Origin: Rikenella microfusus
GTDB taxonomy: Bacteria; Bacteroidota; Bacteroidia; Bacteroidales; VadinHA17
DNA: 64,000 bases
Reading direction: 5' to 3'
Assembly (NCBI GenBank): GCA_022736275.1
Contig: DZBJ01000001.1
Span: forward strand, 93,016 to 157,015
Shown: positions 25,564-35,616 of the stretch, piece by piece
Numbering within the stretch: the first letter of the stretch is position 1
How the letters are laid out: every line of letters starts with the position of its first letter
The notes under the pieces: generated by a model
Told to the model about the DNA's origin: nothing
Databases searched by the model: none
What the model saw: only the letters and a program-made list of their open reading frames with translations
Position numbers and translations under genes: made by a program

Positions 25564-28500
25564 CTAATATCCTGCCCGTGTTTTAACCACCTTCAGGGCG
25601 ATACTCCTCCCTCCCTGGCTGATCCTGAGGGTGTAAACGCCAGAGGCAAGATGCCGGCAGTCGAACAGTATACTGTTCCTTTCGGAGGTAAGTCCTGGCG
25701 AGGATCTCAGCACAATCCTGCCGCCGGAGTCAATGAGTTCAGCAATGGTATTTTGCTCACCCTCAAAATCCATTTCAAGTATAAAGCTATCCCTGAAGGG
25801 ATTGGGCAGTATCCTGACCGATTTATCAGGTATCTCAGTTCCGGTCCCGGATTTAATGAATGAAACAAATGCAGTATCATTTCCTGCGTATCCGTCTTCC
25901 GGCAGTCTGTTTATAATGTTAATCCTGTAGCCAACATCTGGCTGAAGGGTACATTTCTGAGTAAATGAAACCTCGACTGTGTCACCCGGATCGATCTTTC
26001 TGAAGAAGGTTTCGTTGACCGGTTCACCGTCATTGATCCGGTATGCCAGGGGAAAACTTGTCAGGACATTCCTCCCGAAATTGATGACGCGTCCGGATAC
26101 GATTACATCAGTAAGTGCCGCCGAGGCGGAAGGGGGATAGACCGTATCAATGTGCATGTCAGCTTCAAGGAAAGAGATATCAGGGAATGTTATCTGGTCA
26201 ATCCATGCGGCGTCAAGGCCTCCCGAAAGCGATACATCCTTTTTATAGATCCATTCGAGCAGATGAACACCAGGCTCGAGTGACCTCTTCCTCAATGCCC
26301 AGGGGGTGTCTCCGGAGATATGCATATCAACCACACTGTCAATCCTGAAGATGAACTCATCATATGTCGGTTCCGAGGAGACACGTGAATAGAAGGAGAT
26401 GGTGTCGGCTACAGGATTGTTTACATAAATTGAAAGGACTGACTCACTCTTGTCAGGCACAGCCCCTGATCTTGCTGAACGTACATTCTCATACGATGAG
26501 GAAGTAGTTATTGTCCAGGGATATTCATCGTTCTGCATCCAGGGGAAGACGTCAAACCTGTTAAACTCCCAGGTCTCACGGGTCTTTCCCGTGCTTATTG
26601 ACCAGGTGCCTTCTGCTTCATAATGTCCGCAGACGAACCTGACATTGTACGGGATAACTGTTCCGGGCAATGCAAGGTCAGAGATTACTGCCTCGAAGCT
26701 AACGGTTTTTTCCTCGCCGGGATTAACTGTCCCGGTTGGAAGCTCCATCGCTTTGAACGAAATCCATGGTCCTGCAGGAGTGGCTTTTACCTGTCCGGTG
26801 GCAGCCGATGAACCGATGTTTTTTACCTTTACATTCAGGTTTATTGTTTCACCCGCATCAGGCAGGAAATTGGAGTTGCCTGAATTCAGGTCATCATGTA
26901 CCGAAGAGATTATCCTGAGCTGCGGAGCCTGAAGGGTCATGTCGATGCCAGTCTTATACACATTGAAGTTGTCAGTCAGGCTTAGCAGGAGGGAAGCCAG
27001 TTCGCCGTCCTCCACCTGGTCTGATACGCTGAAGGTAAAACTGCCTGAGACTGTGAAGGATGCTCCGGGGAGCAGAGGTCCGATTGAGGCTGTTCCTGAT
27101 TCAACGGTAATCATGCCTGATGTTGCCGAGATCTCTCCCTCCAGTTTAAGTGTCGGACTCTGACCGATGTTTTTAATGGTCAGCTTGAGATTAATGGTCT
27201 CCCCGTAGTCGGGTATGCCGTTACCGTTACCCTCTGAATCATCAAGAATAACATTCTCTATCGTAAGAAAGGGGCCGGAAACCGCACCGAAATAAACTGT
27301 TTTCATGAAAGGCAGCTTGTTCTGACCGGTTATCACAAGCAGGCATGAGTCTTTCACGCCGGCGGGTATTGCAAGGGAGATATTTCCTGAGGGGCTTACA
27401 TAACTGGCGTCCCAGAGCGTGTCAAAATCAGAGAGTGCCGCATATGAAAAGGGTTCTGTGAAGAAGCTGAGTGATTTCAGCTCCTGCGGTATGGTATGGG
27501 GAATCTCCACATCAAATTGCTCAGGCCTTCCGATCACAGGTGAGAGCGACGGGTCGCCAAGAAGAATATATGTCTCCCAGTAGTATTTTTTACGGGGACT
27601 GGTACTGGCAGATACCGACAGATTGCCTGAGAAGTTTATCTGCCCCATGGTATGGTACCATTCACCAGGTGGCTCATCGTGAGTGTGGAACAGCCTGTCA
27701 AAGGCACCTCTCCCGGTAGCTCCATATGTCACATCCAGTGCCGGAGTTCCGGGACCGACAGCCCAGAAGAAGTCATCAACCCAGTAAGAGTCATTTGTGC
27801 ATCCTATGTATCCGATGGCCCCCTTGCCGACTGCATTCACCATGGACGTTCCGAGACAGGGGAAGACGGAGATCTGTGCTGTCCGGCATGCATTGGCAAT
27901 GACCAGCGGATATTCATTCTGGTTGGTCAGTTCGCTGACCAGTAATGCCCTTAGCTGAGGGTCGCTGAACCCTGCAGCCTCACCGTGCCCGGTGTAGTTG
28001 AGTATCCCAAGCCCCTTGTTTATAAGCAACTTGAGTGAATCATCCTTCTCCTGGGCCTGAGGATAGAGCCATCTTACCGCATTCAGTGAGGTGTCAGTGG
28101 CCAGGTAATTATTGTAGATGTATTGAACCTGACCATTCATGTAAAGTTCAAATCCGGGTGCATTGCCTGCGGTGGCAAGTGCCCCTGACCAGAAGTCATT
28201 TGTCGTATCGTAATTCCAGGTCTCATAGTCAATGATTTTTTTGACCATCCCCTTCAGTTGTGTGGTATCGGAAACGGGAAGGCGTCCGATGAAAAGTTCA
28301 GGGAAGTAATCACCATCACCATCGAACTCTCCATAATAGAGGTCTGATACATTCGATGTCCCTCTGGCTGTGGGTATGATTGACGGATCACCGGCGATAA
28401 GAAGATACTGAACCGGATTGCCTGCAACAAGAGAATTGGCATAGACCTCGGTAATCCTCTTCTTCAGATCCTGGTACACAGTGTCAGCCGGTCCGCTTCT

Positions 28501-29310
28501 CTTATAAATAACAGTTACGGGTAATCCCTTGAGCATCTTCCACCAGACAAGGGGTGTGAGATGTTTCCGGAAGATGGAATCGGTAACTATTATCATCTGA
28601 ACCGGTTTGTCAGTATAGCCAGGCACATATGCGTCCGACGCATAACCCCCTTTTTCACTTTTTACGGAACCCTCATCCTCCCCCTTTGTTAATGATGGTT
28701 CATACTTTATATCCATCACCATGGAGGTGATGAGGTCTACATAACCGCCCTTCGGATCGTAGAATGCCGGATGTACCGCAATGTTCGCCAGTTTGCGGCC
28801 TCTGTAAATGCCTTCATAGGTTATGACCACGGTATCATGTCCGATGATCCCTCTTGTTCCGTAAACCGTGCGGTCCTTGAAGGCAACCTTCTCATCCTGT
28901 GCTTCGTTTTTGGTTTTAGCCGGTTGCGCGGGAAAGATTTCAGCCCCGACTGCTCCCTGGTCGCTGAATCTTATTCTGCGCGACGAGATGCCGGAGAGAG
29001 ATACCCTGACCTCCATGCCCTCAGGCACTTCTGTCAGCTGGCTGTAGACCGGCAGTTCAGGCTGACCTGTCTCGGAGGTGTAATGGTGACCGGGAAGAAG
29101 CAACCGGATATATTTACCGGAAGGGTCTGTGATTCTTCTGAATTGAGGGGCTTCAGTGCGGTAAGAAACAACTGACGCATGGCGTGACGCTCTCTCTGCT
29201 GCACTCTCGCCGGAAGTCTTTCCGTCATGCCTCTGTCCATTCGCATTTGCTCCGCTGAAAACTAAAATAAAAACAGTCAGCAGAACCATCGCTCTGTAAG
29301 TTACCCTCAT
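25564..29310 (-). CDS. Gingipain-like C25 cysteine peptidase with T9SS sorting domain
   Basis: A protein of 1248 residues. Order: signal peptide (1-26), propeptide-like domain, peptidase C25 domain (about 235-600), Ig/CARDB-like repeats with NLKLTIKNIG and NLNVKVKNIG segments, a jelly-roll-like region, and a C-terminal type A sorting domain (last 80 residues, starting RILPNPFRDSF). The C25 catalytic His is H442 in NYTGHGEA and the Cys is C475 in VIANACRT. The protein should be exported by Sec, cross the outer membrane by the type IX system, and be released or anchored after tail removal. I prefer the ATG at 29310 to the in-frame TTG at 29352 because the signal peptide follows it directly. Confidence 0.9.
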   Translation of the reverse strand: MRVTYRAMVLLTVFILVFSGANANGQRHDGKTSGESAAERASRHASVVSYRTEAPQFRRITDPSGKYIRLLLPGHHYTSETGQPELPVYSQLTEVPEGMEVRVSLSGISSRRIRFSDQGAVGAEIFPAQPAKTKNEAQDEKVAFKDRTVYGTRGIIGHDTVVITYEGIYRGRKLANIAVHPAFYDPKGGYVDLITSMVMDIKYEPSLTKGEDEGSVKSEKGGYASDAYVPGYTDKPVQMIIVTDSIFRKHLTPLVWWKMLKGLPVTVIYKRSGPADTVYQDLKKRITEVYANSLVAGNPVQYLLIAGDPSIIPTARGTSNVSDLYYGEFDGDGDYFPELFIGRLPVSDTTQLKGMVKKIIDYETWNYDTTNDFWSGALATAGNAPGFELYMNGQVQYIYNNYLATDTSLNAVRWLYPQAQEKDDSLKLLINKGLGILNYTGHGEAAGFSDPQLRALLVSELTNQNEYPLVIANACRTAQISVFPCLGTSMVNAVGKGAIGYIGCTNDSYWVDDFFWAVGPGTPALDVTYGATGRGAFDRLFHTHDEPPGEWYHTMGQINFSGNLSVSASTSPRKKYYWETYILLGDPSLSPVIGRPEQFDVEIPHTIPQELKSLSFFTEPFSYAALSDFDTLWDASYVSPSGNISLAIPAGVKDSCLLVITGQNKLPFMKTVYFGAVSGPFLTIENVILDDSEGNGNGIPDYGETINLKLTIKNIGQSPTLKLEGEISATSGMITVESGTASIGPLLPGASFTVSGSFTFSVSDQVEDGELASLLLSLTDNFNVYKTGIDMTLQAPQLRIISSVHDDLNSGNSNFLPDAGETINLNVKVKNIGSSAATGQVKATPAGPWISFKAMELPTGTVNPGEEKTVSFEAVISDLALPGTVIPYNVRFVCGHYEAEGTWSISTGKTRETWEFNRFDVFPWMQNDEYPWTITTSSSYENVRSARSGAVPDKSESVLSIYVNNPVADTISFYSRVSSEPTYDEFIFRIDSVVDMHISGDTPWALRKRSLEPGVHLLEWIYKKDVSLSGGLDAAWIDQITFPDISFLEADMHIDTVYPPSASAALTDVIVSGRVINFGRNVLTSFPLAYRINDGEPVNETFFRKIDPGDTVEVSFTQKCTLQPDVGYRINIINRLPEDGYAGNDTAFVSFIKSGTGTEIPDKSVRILPNPFRDSFILEMDFEGEQNTIAELIDSGGRIVLRSSPGLTSERNSILFDCRHLASGVYTLRISQGGRSIALKVVKTRAGY

Positions 29311-29380
29311 AACCTGTAAAGTCGTAGCTAAGATAACTAAAATTTCTCTCAAATAGAATGCCAGAGAAGGGTGGCGGCCA

Positions 29381-29395
29381 AATTCAATTTGAATT
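29381..29395. promoter_or_regulatory. Palindrome between divergent C25 and SpoIIE-sensor genes
   Basis: Perfect 7-base arms AATTCAA and TTGAATT around one base, placed between the starts at 29310 (minus) and 29435 (plus). It has operator-like symmetry, but AT-rich sequence makes a chance match possible. Confidence 0.3.
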
Positions 29396-29434
29396 AGTAT
29401 CTTTAACCTTAAATTCAGGGAAATTGTTCAGGGA

Positions 29435-32400
29435 ATGAGGAAGAGTTTTCTTCTTGCTTTTTTTCTTTTTTTAATCCATCTGACAGCCGGTTCTCAGATC
29501 AACAGGTCAGGTACACCCATGATCAGCTGGTTTGATGCTGCAGATACCCCGGGCGATCTCCTTAACCACTGTATCACCACGGATAAGCGCGGAGTAATGT
29601 ATTTCGGAAACGAGTCATCCGGCATTGTCACATACGACGGAACAGCATGGGGACTAATACCCATGCTTACCACCCAGAGAGTGAACGCACTGAATACCGA
29701 TTACAGGGGTGTGGTTTATGCCGGCGGTGAGACTGATTTCGGCCTGCTGCAGCCTGATCTGACCGGCAGGATGAAATACAGTTCCCTTGCGGACCGGATA
29801 GCGGATTCGACGGCAAAAAGCGAGGTAGGGCCAATACTGGCAATAGACGCTGACAGCAGCAATGTGTACCTGACCGATGGGCGCAAGCTTTATATCGTTG
29901 ATATTGAGAGTGATTCAGTGTCGGTGATAGAATTGGAGCGGGACTATGGACTGAACAGTGTCAGCAGGATACTGACCAGTTATGAAATGACAATCCTGGC
30001 CGATGACAGGCAGGGTCTCTTTGAGTACCGCGATGGCAAAATAACACCTTTACCTGGCGGAGAAAAGATCAGGATGGTCAGGTTTGCAGCACTTCTTTCC
30101 TATGACAGGGATAACATTCTGGTTGCCACTGCTGAGAGAGGTTTGGTTGTGTTCAACCACAGAACCGGAGTACTAAACAGCCAGTTTCTCGACAGGGCAG
30201 ACAACAACAGGCTCAGAAATGGTCATGTAACAACTGCAGCTATTCTGCCCGGCAAAATGATAGCCGCCGGCCTGTCAGACGGTGGTGGGGTATATGTCTT
30301 CAGCCATGAAGGCAGGCTCCTTCACCATATATCTGACGAGACAACGAGTATAAGAGAATCCACAGTGACATCAATGTACTGTGATTACGCTTCCAACTCC
30401 CAGCTCTGGTTCTGTACCAGGGGTTTCATAAACAGGGCATATGTCTCACTGCCTGCATATGAGTTTGGAAGTGCTGCCGGCATCGTTTCAATCCCGGAAG
30501 GTATAACGGAGTCAGGTGATTCAGTATTTGTGAGCACTGAAGACGGAATTTATAAAAACTATAGGGATAAGTCAGGTGTAGTAAGGTTCAGAAAGCTGGA
30601 AGAACCATCCGGAAGAATTAATGATCTCATCAGTATCAGGTTACCGGAAGGCGGGGTGCTGATGGCTGCCTCTTCCGATGGTCTATGGCAGACAGACAAT
30701 GAGGGTTATGCGACCCGTATTCTTGGCCGTGTGCATCTGACGGCGTTGGAATCAGACAAAAGTGAATCCACAATACTTATGGCAGGTTCTGATGATGCCA
30801 GGATAAGAACGCTGATTTATTCGGATGAGGAGTGGAGTGTTGTCAACATCAGTGGCAGCGATGATCTGTGCGGTAAGGTGAAGGAGATAGAGCAGTTGGG
30901 AGATAACGACTGGTGGATACTGACAACGTCACCGGCCTCACTTGTCGTAATGCGTTGCGGCAGATCAGATACCACATTCATAAAATATGACGGCGATCGC
31001 GGCGTCATATCTGACACCCTTAACCATATCGTCACCATTGATGATAAGCTGTATGTCTGTACTGGAAGGGGCCTCTGGTGCTACAACAGTGACAGTGACT
31101 CGTTCGAGACGGATCATGACCTCATCGGGAACACCTTTGACAATGTTCTGATAAGTAATCTCTTCAAAACTCCGGAAGGCGATATATTCCTTACGGGTTT
31201 TGATATCCGTAATTTTGATGCCCTCGTAACAGCTACACGGCAAGGTCATGTGGTATTCAAAAGACAGTTCGACTTCCTGCCCGATATTGTCACCAGGTGC
31301 GTTGCATATGTATACGGTAATATCTGGATAGCAAAGGGACAGAGTATTTTTATTATCGACAAATCAAAGCTGGGATTCAGCTACGGAGCCTTTACAACCT
31401 TCTTCACACGTATCACCGCCGGTGATGCGAATATGAATGTAGAGGGCTCTTTTTACAATGATTCTCCGGCGGGAATAAGAATTCCGTCTGTTGTGCAGCC
31501 CGATAACCAAAAACCAGCACTCAGAAGAAGCAGCAATAACATTACATTCAGATGGACTTCCACTTCGTATGTAGGTGAGGGAAAGACTGAATACCGGTAC
31601 AGACTTGATGAATTTAACACTGACTGGTCACGGTGGGAAAGACGGACAGACAAGGAATATATGAACCTTCCTTCGGGAGACTATGTATTCAGGCTGAAAT
31701 CAAAGACCATCACGGGGCTTGAAAGTGATGAAATAACCTATACATTCTCGGTCAGAAAACCATGGTTCTCCTCACTGGTGACCATTACCTTCTATGTTCT
31801 GGCAGCTGCAGCATTATTCTATTACTTAATAAGGCATTATGCCCGTAGGCTGAAAGTCAGGAATACGCGTCTGAGGGATCTCATGAAGCAACATACGGAG
31901 GCTGCGGAAAAGGCTAAGGGAGAAATGGCAGTTTTGGAGCAATATGCCGGAACAATACAGCAGGCACTGATGCCCTCTGAAAAGATACTGTTCGATGCTG
32001 TCCGCAACAGTTTCATCCTCAACAAACCAAAGAATGCAGTCAGTGGTGACTTTTACTGGATGGCACGCAGAGGCGACAGTTTTTTTACTGCCGTGGGAGA
32101 CTGGACCGGTCATGGCGTTCCTGCGGCACTAAACACCCTCATGGGACTCTCTTTTCTTGATGAGATCGGCAACAGGCAGATTGCGCTCAGGACCTCGGTT
32201 ATCATGAGCGAATTCCGGAGAAAACTGATCGCCGCACAGAAACGATCCGGCATGACTGAAGGATTGCAGGCAGGTATAATAATTGGCTTGCTGGCGATTG
32301 ACAGGGTGAACGGTTCAGTCGGCTTTTCAGGAGCCGGAGCCCAGTGTTTCAGAGTGAGGGAAATGAGTGAGGAGGAGCTGGAGAGATGGAACAGGGGTGA

Positions 32401-32752
32401 AATGGCTGATGACGAAGGCATCCTGGCAAACGGCAAGTACATGCTTGAAACTATTTATGGCGACAGGGTTCCGGAGGTAATGCACTCGAAGACCGACAGG
32501 GAATTTACGCAGCATGAATGGAAACTTGCGAAGAATACCTCGTATTATCTGTTCACTGATGGCTACAGTGACCAGTTCAATGGCGTCAGCGGCAAGAAAT
32601 TCATGAAGAAGAACTTCAGGAAGCTGATACTGGATATTCAGAATTATCCGATGAGCAAACAGAAGGAGATGCTCGAAGGGCGATTAAAGAGCTGGATGGG
32701 ATCCTCACCGCAGACAGATGATATTCTGGTTGTCGGGTTCAAAATAGAATAG
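29435..32752 (+). CDS. Beta-propeller/Y_Y_Y sensor with SpoIIE-type serine phosphatase
   Basis: A 1105-residue membrane receptor. A signal peptide is followed by a large periplasmic region of repeated two-component-propeller blades, a Y_Y_Y domain (about 702-775, with YRYRLDEFNTDWSRWE and LPSGDYVFRLKSK), one membrane helix (near 779-800), a short coiled coil, and a cytoplasmic PP2C/SpoIIE phosphatase (about 845-1105). Metal-site motifs are GDFYW and GDWTGHGVPAA, and the C-terminal DGYSDQF and DDILVVGF. This is the hybrid-sensor layout of Bacteroidetes with the kinase replaced by a phosphatase. It should dephosphorylate an anti-sigma-antagonist or similar protein in response to an external ligand. 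No partner switch genes lie nearby. Confidence 0.9.
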   Translation: MRKSFLLAFFLFLIHLTAGSQINRSGTPMISWFDAADTPGDLLNHCITTDKRGVMYFGNESSGIVTYDGTAWGLIPMLTTQRVNALNTDYRGVVYAGGETDFGLLQPDLTGRMKYSSLADRIADSTAKSEVGPILAIDADSSNVYLTDGRKLYIVDIESDSVSVIELERDYGLNSVSRILTSYEMTILADDRQGLFEYRDGKITPLPGGEKIRMVRFAALLSYDRDNILVATAERGLVVFNHRTGVLNSQFLDRADNNRLRNGHVTTAAILPGKMIAAGLSDGGGVYVFSHEGRLLHHISDETTSIRESTVTSMYCDYASNSQLWFCTRGFINRAYVSLPAYEFGSAAGIVSIPEGITESGDSVFVSTEDGIYKNYRDKSGVVRFRKLEEPSGRINDLISIRLPEGGVLMAASSDGLWQTDNEGYATRILGRVHLTALESDKSESTILMAGSDDARIRTLIYSDEEWSVVNISGSDDLCGKVKEIEQLGDNDWWILTTSPASLVVMRCGRSDTTFIKYDGDRGVISDTLNHIVTIDDKLYVCTGRGLWCYNSDSDSFETDHDLIGNTFDNVLISNLFKTPEGDIFLTGFDIRNFDALVTATRQGHVVFKRQFDFLPDIVTRCVAYVYGNIWIAKGQSIFIIDKSKLGFSYGAFTTFFTRITAGDANMNVEGSFYNDSPAGIRIPSVVQPDNQKPALRRSSNNITFRWTSTSYVGEGKTEYRYRLDEFNTDWSRWERRTDKEYMNLPSGDYVFRLKSKTITGLESDEITYTFSVRKPWFSSLVTITFYVLAAAALFYYLIRHYARRLKVRNTRLRDLMKQHTEAAEKAKGEMAVLEQYAGTIQQALMPSEKILFDAVRNSFILNKPKNAVSGDFYWMARRGDSFFTAVGDWTGHGVPAALNTLMGLSFLDEIGNRQIALRTSVIMSEFRRKLIAAQKRSGMTEGLQAGIIIGLLAIDRVNGSVGFSGAGAQCFRVREMSEEELERWNRGEMADDEGILANGKYMLETIYGDRVPEVMHSKTDREFTQHEWKLAKNTSYYLFTDGYSDQFNGVSGKKFMKKNFRKLILDIQNYPMSKQKEMLEGRLKSWMGSSPQTDDILVVGFKIE

Positions 32753-32755
32753 GAT

Positions 32756-33403
32756 TTACTGAGCTGCCCCGAACTCATCGCTCAGGTAGTAAAATATTCC
32801 TTTTTCGCTGGCTTCATATGTTATTATCCCGCAGAGAATGAAATCACTCAGAATCTTTTCTGCAGTTCTGGCGTTTAAACCGGCGAGCGAGCGAAACCCG
32901 GCAATTGAGATCTTCTCACCCGCCCGTAGATAGTTAAGCAGCAAATTTTCCCTTGCCTCGAATCTTAAAAGCAATCCACGCAGATTAGCGCTCCGGCGCC
33001 AGACCTGAAGTATCACCCTGTCAGCCATGAAGTTCTGATCATTCTGCCTGAAATAGGCTTTCCACCTGCCGTCATCATCCTTTGCTTTCACAGGTATTTT
33101 ACTGCTTTTCGGGACATCAACCTCCAGAATGCTTTTGCCGTTTATGGTATGGGTTCTTGTGGTGACTGCCACTTCCGGATCACAGTAGAGTCTGGCAGCC
33201 GCATCGATCATATAATATTCCTCGTCTGAACTGACCCCTGCCAGTGAGCCGTTGTCCCTGACACCGATAAGCAGCTTTCCTCCCGCGCTGTTTGAAAAGG
33301 CAGACAGCGTCTTTGCTATCTTCCGCGGATCAGATATACAGTATTTGAAGTCAAGATTCATCCCTTCACCCTGTGCAATAAGGTTATGAATGTAGCGTGC
33401 CAT
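32756..33403 (-). CDS. AlbA_2 (Schlafen AAA_4-like) domain protein
   Basis: A 215-residue protein. Residues 1-115 match the AlbA_2/divergent AAA-4 domain: GEGMNLDFKYCISDPRKIAKTLSAFSNSAGGKLLIGVRDNG. The C-terminal part (150-215) looks like a winged helix with LNARTAEKILSDFILCGIITYE. Such proteins are usually taken as DNA-binding regulators, though direct evidence is sparse. It faces the sensor/phosphatase gene with a 3-base gap between the stops, so the two transcripts must read into each other. Confidence 0.8.
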   Translation of the reverse strand: MARYIHNLIAQGEGMNLDFKYCISDPRKIAKTLSAFSNSAGGKLLIGVRDNGSLAGVSSDEEYYMIDAAARLYCDPEVAVTTRTHTINGKSILEVDVPKSSKIPVKAKDDDGRWKAYFRQNDQNFMADRVILQVWRRSANLRGLLLRFEARENLLLNYLRAGEKISIAGFRSLAGLNARTAEKILSDFILCGIITYEASEKGIFYYLSDEFGAAQ

Positions 33404-33502
33404 ACTGATCCTGATTTATTATGCCGCCGGGCAGCCTCACTAAAATAAGATAAAATATTTGTATATTGGCTCAGACACCTATATTTATTAAAACTTATAC
33501 TT

Positions 33503-34687
33503 ATGAAACGAAGGAACTTTCTCAGGTCAGGACTTGCCGGAGCTGCCGGACTGGCCGTTCTGGACCGTTCCGCCCTTGCTGGCGGCATTAATTCAGGTGG
33601 GGATGAGATTATATACCGTACTCTCGGAAAAACCGGGCTGAATATACCTGTAATAAGTTTCGGGGTGATGAGGTCTGATAACAGTGCGCTTGTCAAAGCT
33701 GCCTATGATGCAGGCATGAAAATGTTCGATACTGCTCACGGCTATATGAACGGGAGAAATGAGGAGATGCTGGGCAACTTCTTCTCTTCCGTGCCACGCG
33801 ATTCATTTTTCCTTGCAACAAAGGTGAAGCCGGCAGGGGTTGATTCACGAACGGGGCTCCCCTCCAAAGAGACTACCGGTGCCGATTTCCTTGCCAAGTT
33901 TGACCTGAGTCTGCAGAGACTCAAAATGGATTATGTAGATATCCTTTACATGCATGCAGTTGACAGTGTGGAGATGGTAAGACATAAGGAGACTGTAAAT
34001 GCCATGCTTGATCTGAAAAAGAGCGGCAGGGTCAAATTCATCGGCATCTCCACTCATAAAAACGAACCCCTGGTAATTAATACCATGGTTGACGATGGCA
34101 TATGGGATGTAGTACTTACTTCGTACAATTTCAAACAGACCTACCTGGCTGAACTGGACAGTGCACTGGAAAGAGCAGGCAAAGCCGGTATAGGCGTGGT
34201 TGCCATGAAGACTATGGCAGGAGGGTGGCTTGATAAGGAGAAGACCCGGGCGGTGAACCCGCAGGCAGCTCTGAAATGGGTGCTGTCAAACGCAAATGTC
34301 CACACCACGATACCGGGTATAACGACATTTGATCAGCTAACGGCAGATCTGCAGGTTATGAAAAATATTACTCTGACAGGTGCCGAGAAGGATGCGCTCA
34401 TTGCCGGCACCGCAATGCAGGGTCTTTATTGCAATGCATGCAGTAATTGCTTACCGGGATGCCCGAACAATCTACCTATTCCTGAACTGATGCGCGCGTA
34501 CATGTATGCCTACGGTTACGGGAACCTTTTGATGGCATCGGAGCTTATTTCGGAGACGGCGGTAAAGGCTGACCCGTGTGCAGGCTGCAACAGCTGTACT
34601 GCCAGCTGCATCAAGGGGTTCAATCTCAGGGGAAAGATTACTGACATATCACGACTGGCGGCTGTTCCGTATGACCTTATTGCCTGA
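33503..34687 (+). CDS. Exported aldo/keto reductase with C-terminal 4Fe-4S motifs
   Basis: A 394-residue protein. A twin-arginine signal (KRRNFLRSGLAGAAG) leads an aldo/keto reductase barrel with the catalytic set visible: Asp and Tyr in DTAHGYMNGRNE, Lys in ATKVKPAG and His in YMHAVD. The C-terminus adds two ferredoxin-like cysteine groups, CNACSNCLPGCP and CAGCNSCTASC, a known variant of the family that may pass electrons. Export by Tat fits the bound cluster. The following DUF6599 gene starts 13 bases after the stop, so they are probably co-transcribed. Confidence 0.87.
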   Translation: MKRRNFLRSGLAGAAGLAVLDRSALAGGINSGGDEIIYRTLGKTGLNIPVISFGVMRSDNSALVKAAYDAGMKMFDTAHGYMNGRNEEMLGNFFSSVPRDSFFLATKVKPAGVDSRTGLPSKETTGADFLAKFDLSLQRLKMDYVDILYMHAVDSVEMVRHKETVNAMLDLKKSGRVKFIGISTHKNEPLVINTMVDDGIWDVVLTSYNFKQTYLAELDSALERAGKAGIGVVAMKTMAGGWLDKEKTRAVNPQAALKWVLSNANVHTTIPGITTFDQLTADLQVMKNITLTGAEKDALIAGTAMQGLYCNACSNCLPGCPNNLPIPELMRAYMYAYGYGNLLMASELISETAVKADPCAGCNSCTASCIKGFNLRGKITDISRLAAVPYDLIA

Positions 34688-34700
34688 AAAAGTTAAGATC

Positions 34701-35546
34701 ATGAAATTCCCGAAGCCTGTTTTGCTGATTGCAATATTGATTGCATTTTCCTTTAACCTCGCCGGACAGAATCTCTTCCCTGAACTTAAGGGATACATGC
34801 CGGTAAGTGACTATCCGGTATATACACCGGATGACCTGTGGGATTATATCAACGGTGCTGCCGATGCCTATCTGGCTTTGGGCTTCATTGATCTCAATAT
34901 AACTGAATACGTGAAAGGCAAGAACCGGATCAAGGCAGAAATATACAGGTTCAGTGATGATGCTGAAGCTTTTGGCATCTATTCAATGGAGCGGTCACCA
35001 GGCTACAGGTTCATCCTGGTTGGGGTTCATGGTTACAACGAAGAAGGTATTGTACATTTCTACAAGGACCGATATTATATCAAGGTTATGTCTCAATCAC
35101 CCTCAGTGAAGGTGAATGACAGGATGAAGGAGCTTGCAGGACTTATTGCGGGAAGGATAGGGGGCAAGAATGAATTTCCGGAATTGCTTAAGATTTTTCC
35201 TGCAGAGGGTTTGCTGAAGAACCAGGAGACCTACCTGCTGGAGAGCATCCTGGGGCATGAGTATCTCAGTGATGCATTCAGGGCTTCATATGAGGTTGAA
35301 GAGAAGAGGTTTGATATCTATCTTTTCCGTTGCAGTGACGGCGCAGAGGCAGCCGCGATGGCTGCAAGACTTGCCGGCGATGCTTTCGTACCGGGTGATG
35401 ATGTCTTCAAATATGCCTTCGAGGATGGCTTCAACGGAGTGCTGCACATGGCACAAAAGGGTGAAAGGCTTATTGTGGTAAGTGGACTGGGATTTGAAAA
35501 CACCCCGTTGGCTGAGCGCTATATCGCACAGATGCTCGGACGCTGA
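34701..35546 (+). CDS. DUF6599 family exported protein
   Basis: A 281-residue protein with a cleavable signal peptide (FPKPVLLIAILIAFSFNLAG). It matches the DUF6599 pattern: YTPDDLWDYINGAADAYLALGF near the N-terminus, IYRFSDDAEAFGIYSMERSPG, and YKDRYYIKV. No enzymatic motif is evident. I chose the ATG at 34701, which starts exactly at the signal peptide; a longer in-frame reading would run inside the aldo/keto reductase gene. The operon pairing with an exported Fe-S aldo/keto reductase suggests a shared periplasmic role that I cannot specify. Confidence 0.78.
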   Translation: MKFPKPVLLIAILIAFSFNLAGQNLFPELKGYMPVSDYPVYTPDDLWDYINGAADAYLALGFIDLNITEYVKGKNRIKAEIYRFSDDAEAFGIYSMERSPGYRFILVGVHGYNEEGIVHFYKDRYYIKVMSQSPSVKVNDRMKELAGLIAGRIGGKNEFPELLKIFPAEGLLKNQETYLLESILGHEYLSDAFRASYEVEEKRFDIYLFRCSDGAEAAAMAARLAGDAFVPGDDVFKYAFEDGFNGVLHMAQKGERLIVVSGLGFENTPLAERYIAQMLGR

Positions 35547-35566
35547 AAGTCATTATACTCAAACAA

Positions 35567-35598
35567 AAAAAAGGTGCCTCATGCGAGACACCTTTTTT
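35567..35598. terminator. Bidirectional hairpin terminator
   Basis: 14-base arms with one mismatch (35567-35580 and 35585-35598), A-run on the left and T-run on the right. It sits between the convergent DUF6599 and tonB genes and fits both. Confidence 0.85.
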
Positions 35599-35616
35599 AA
35601 TATATAATCAATGAGT

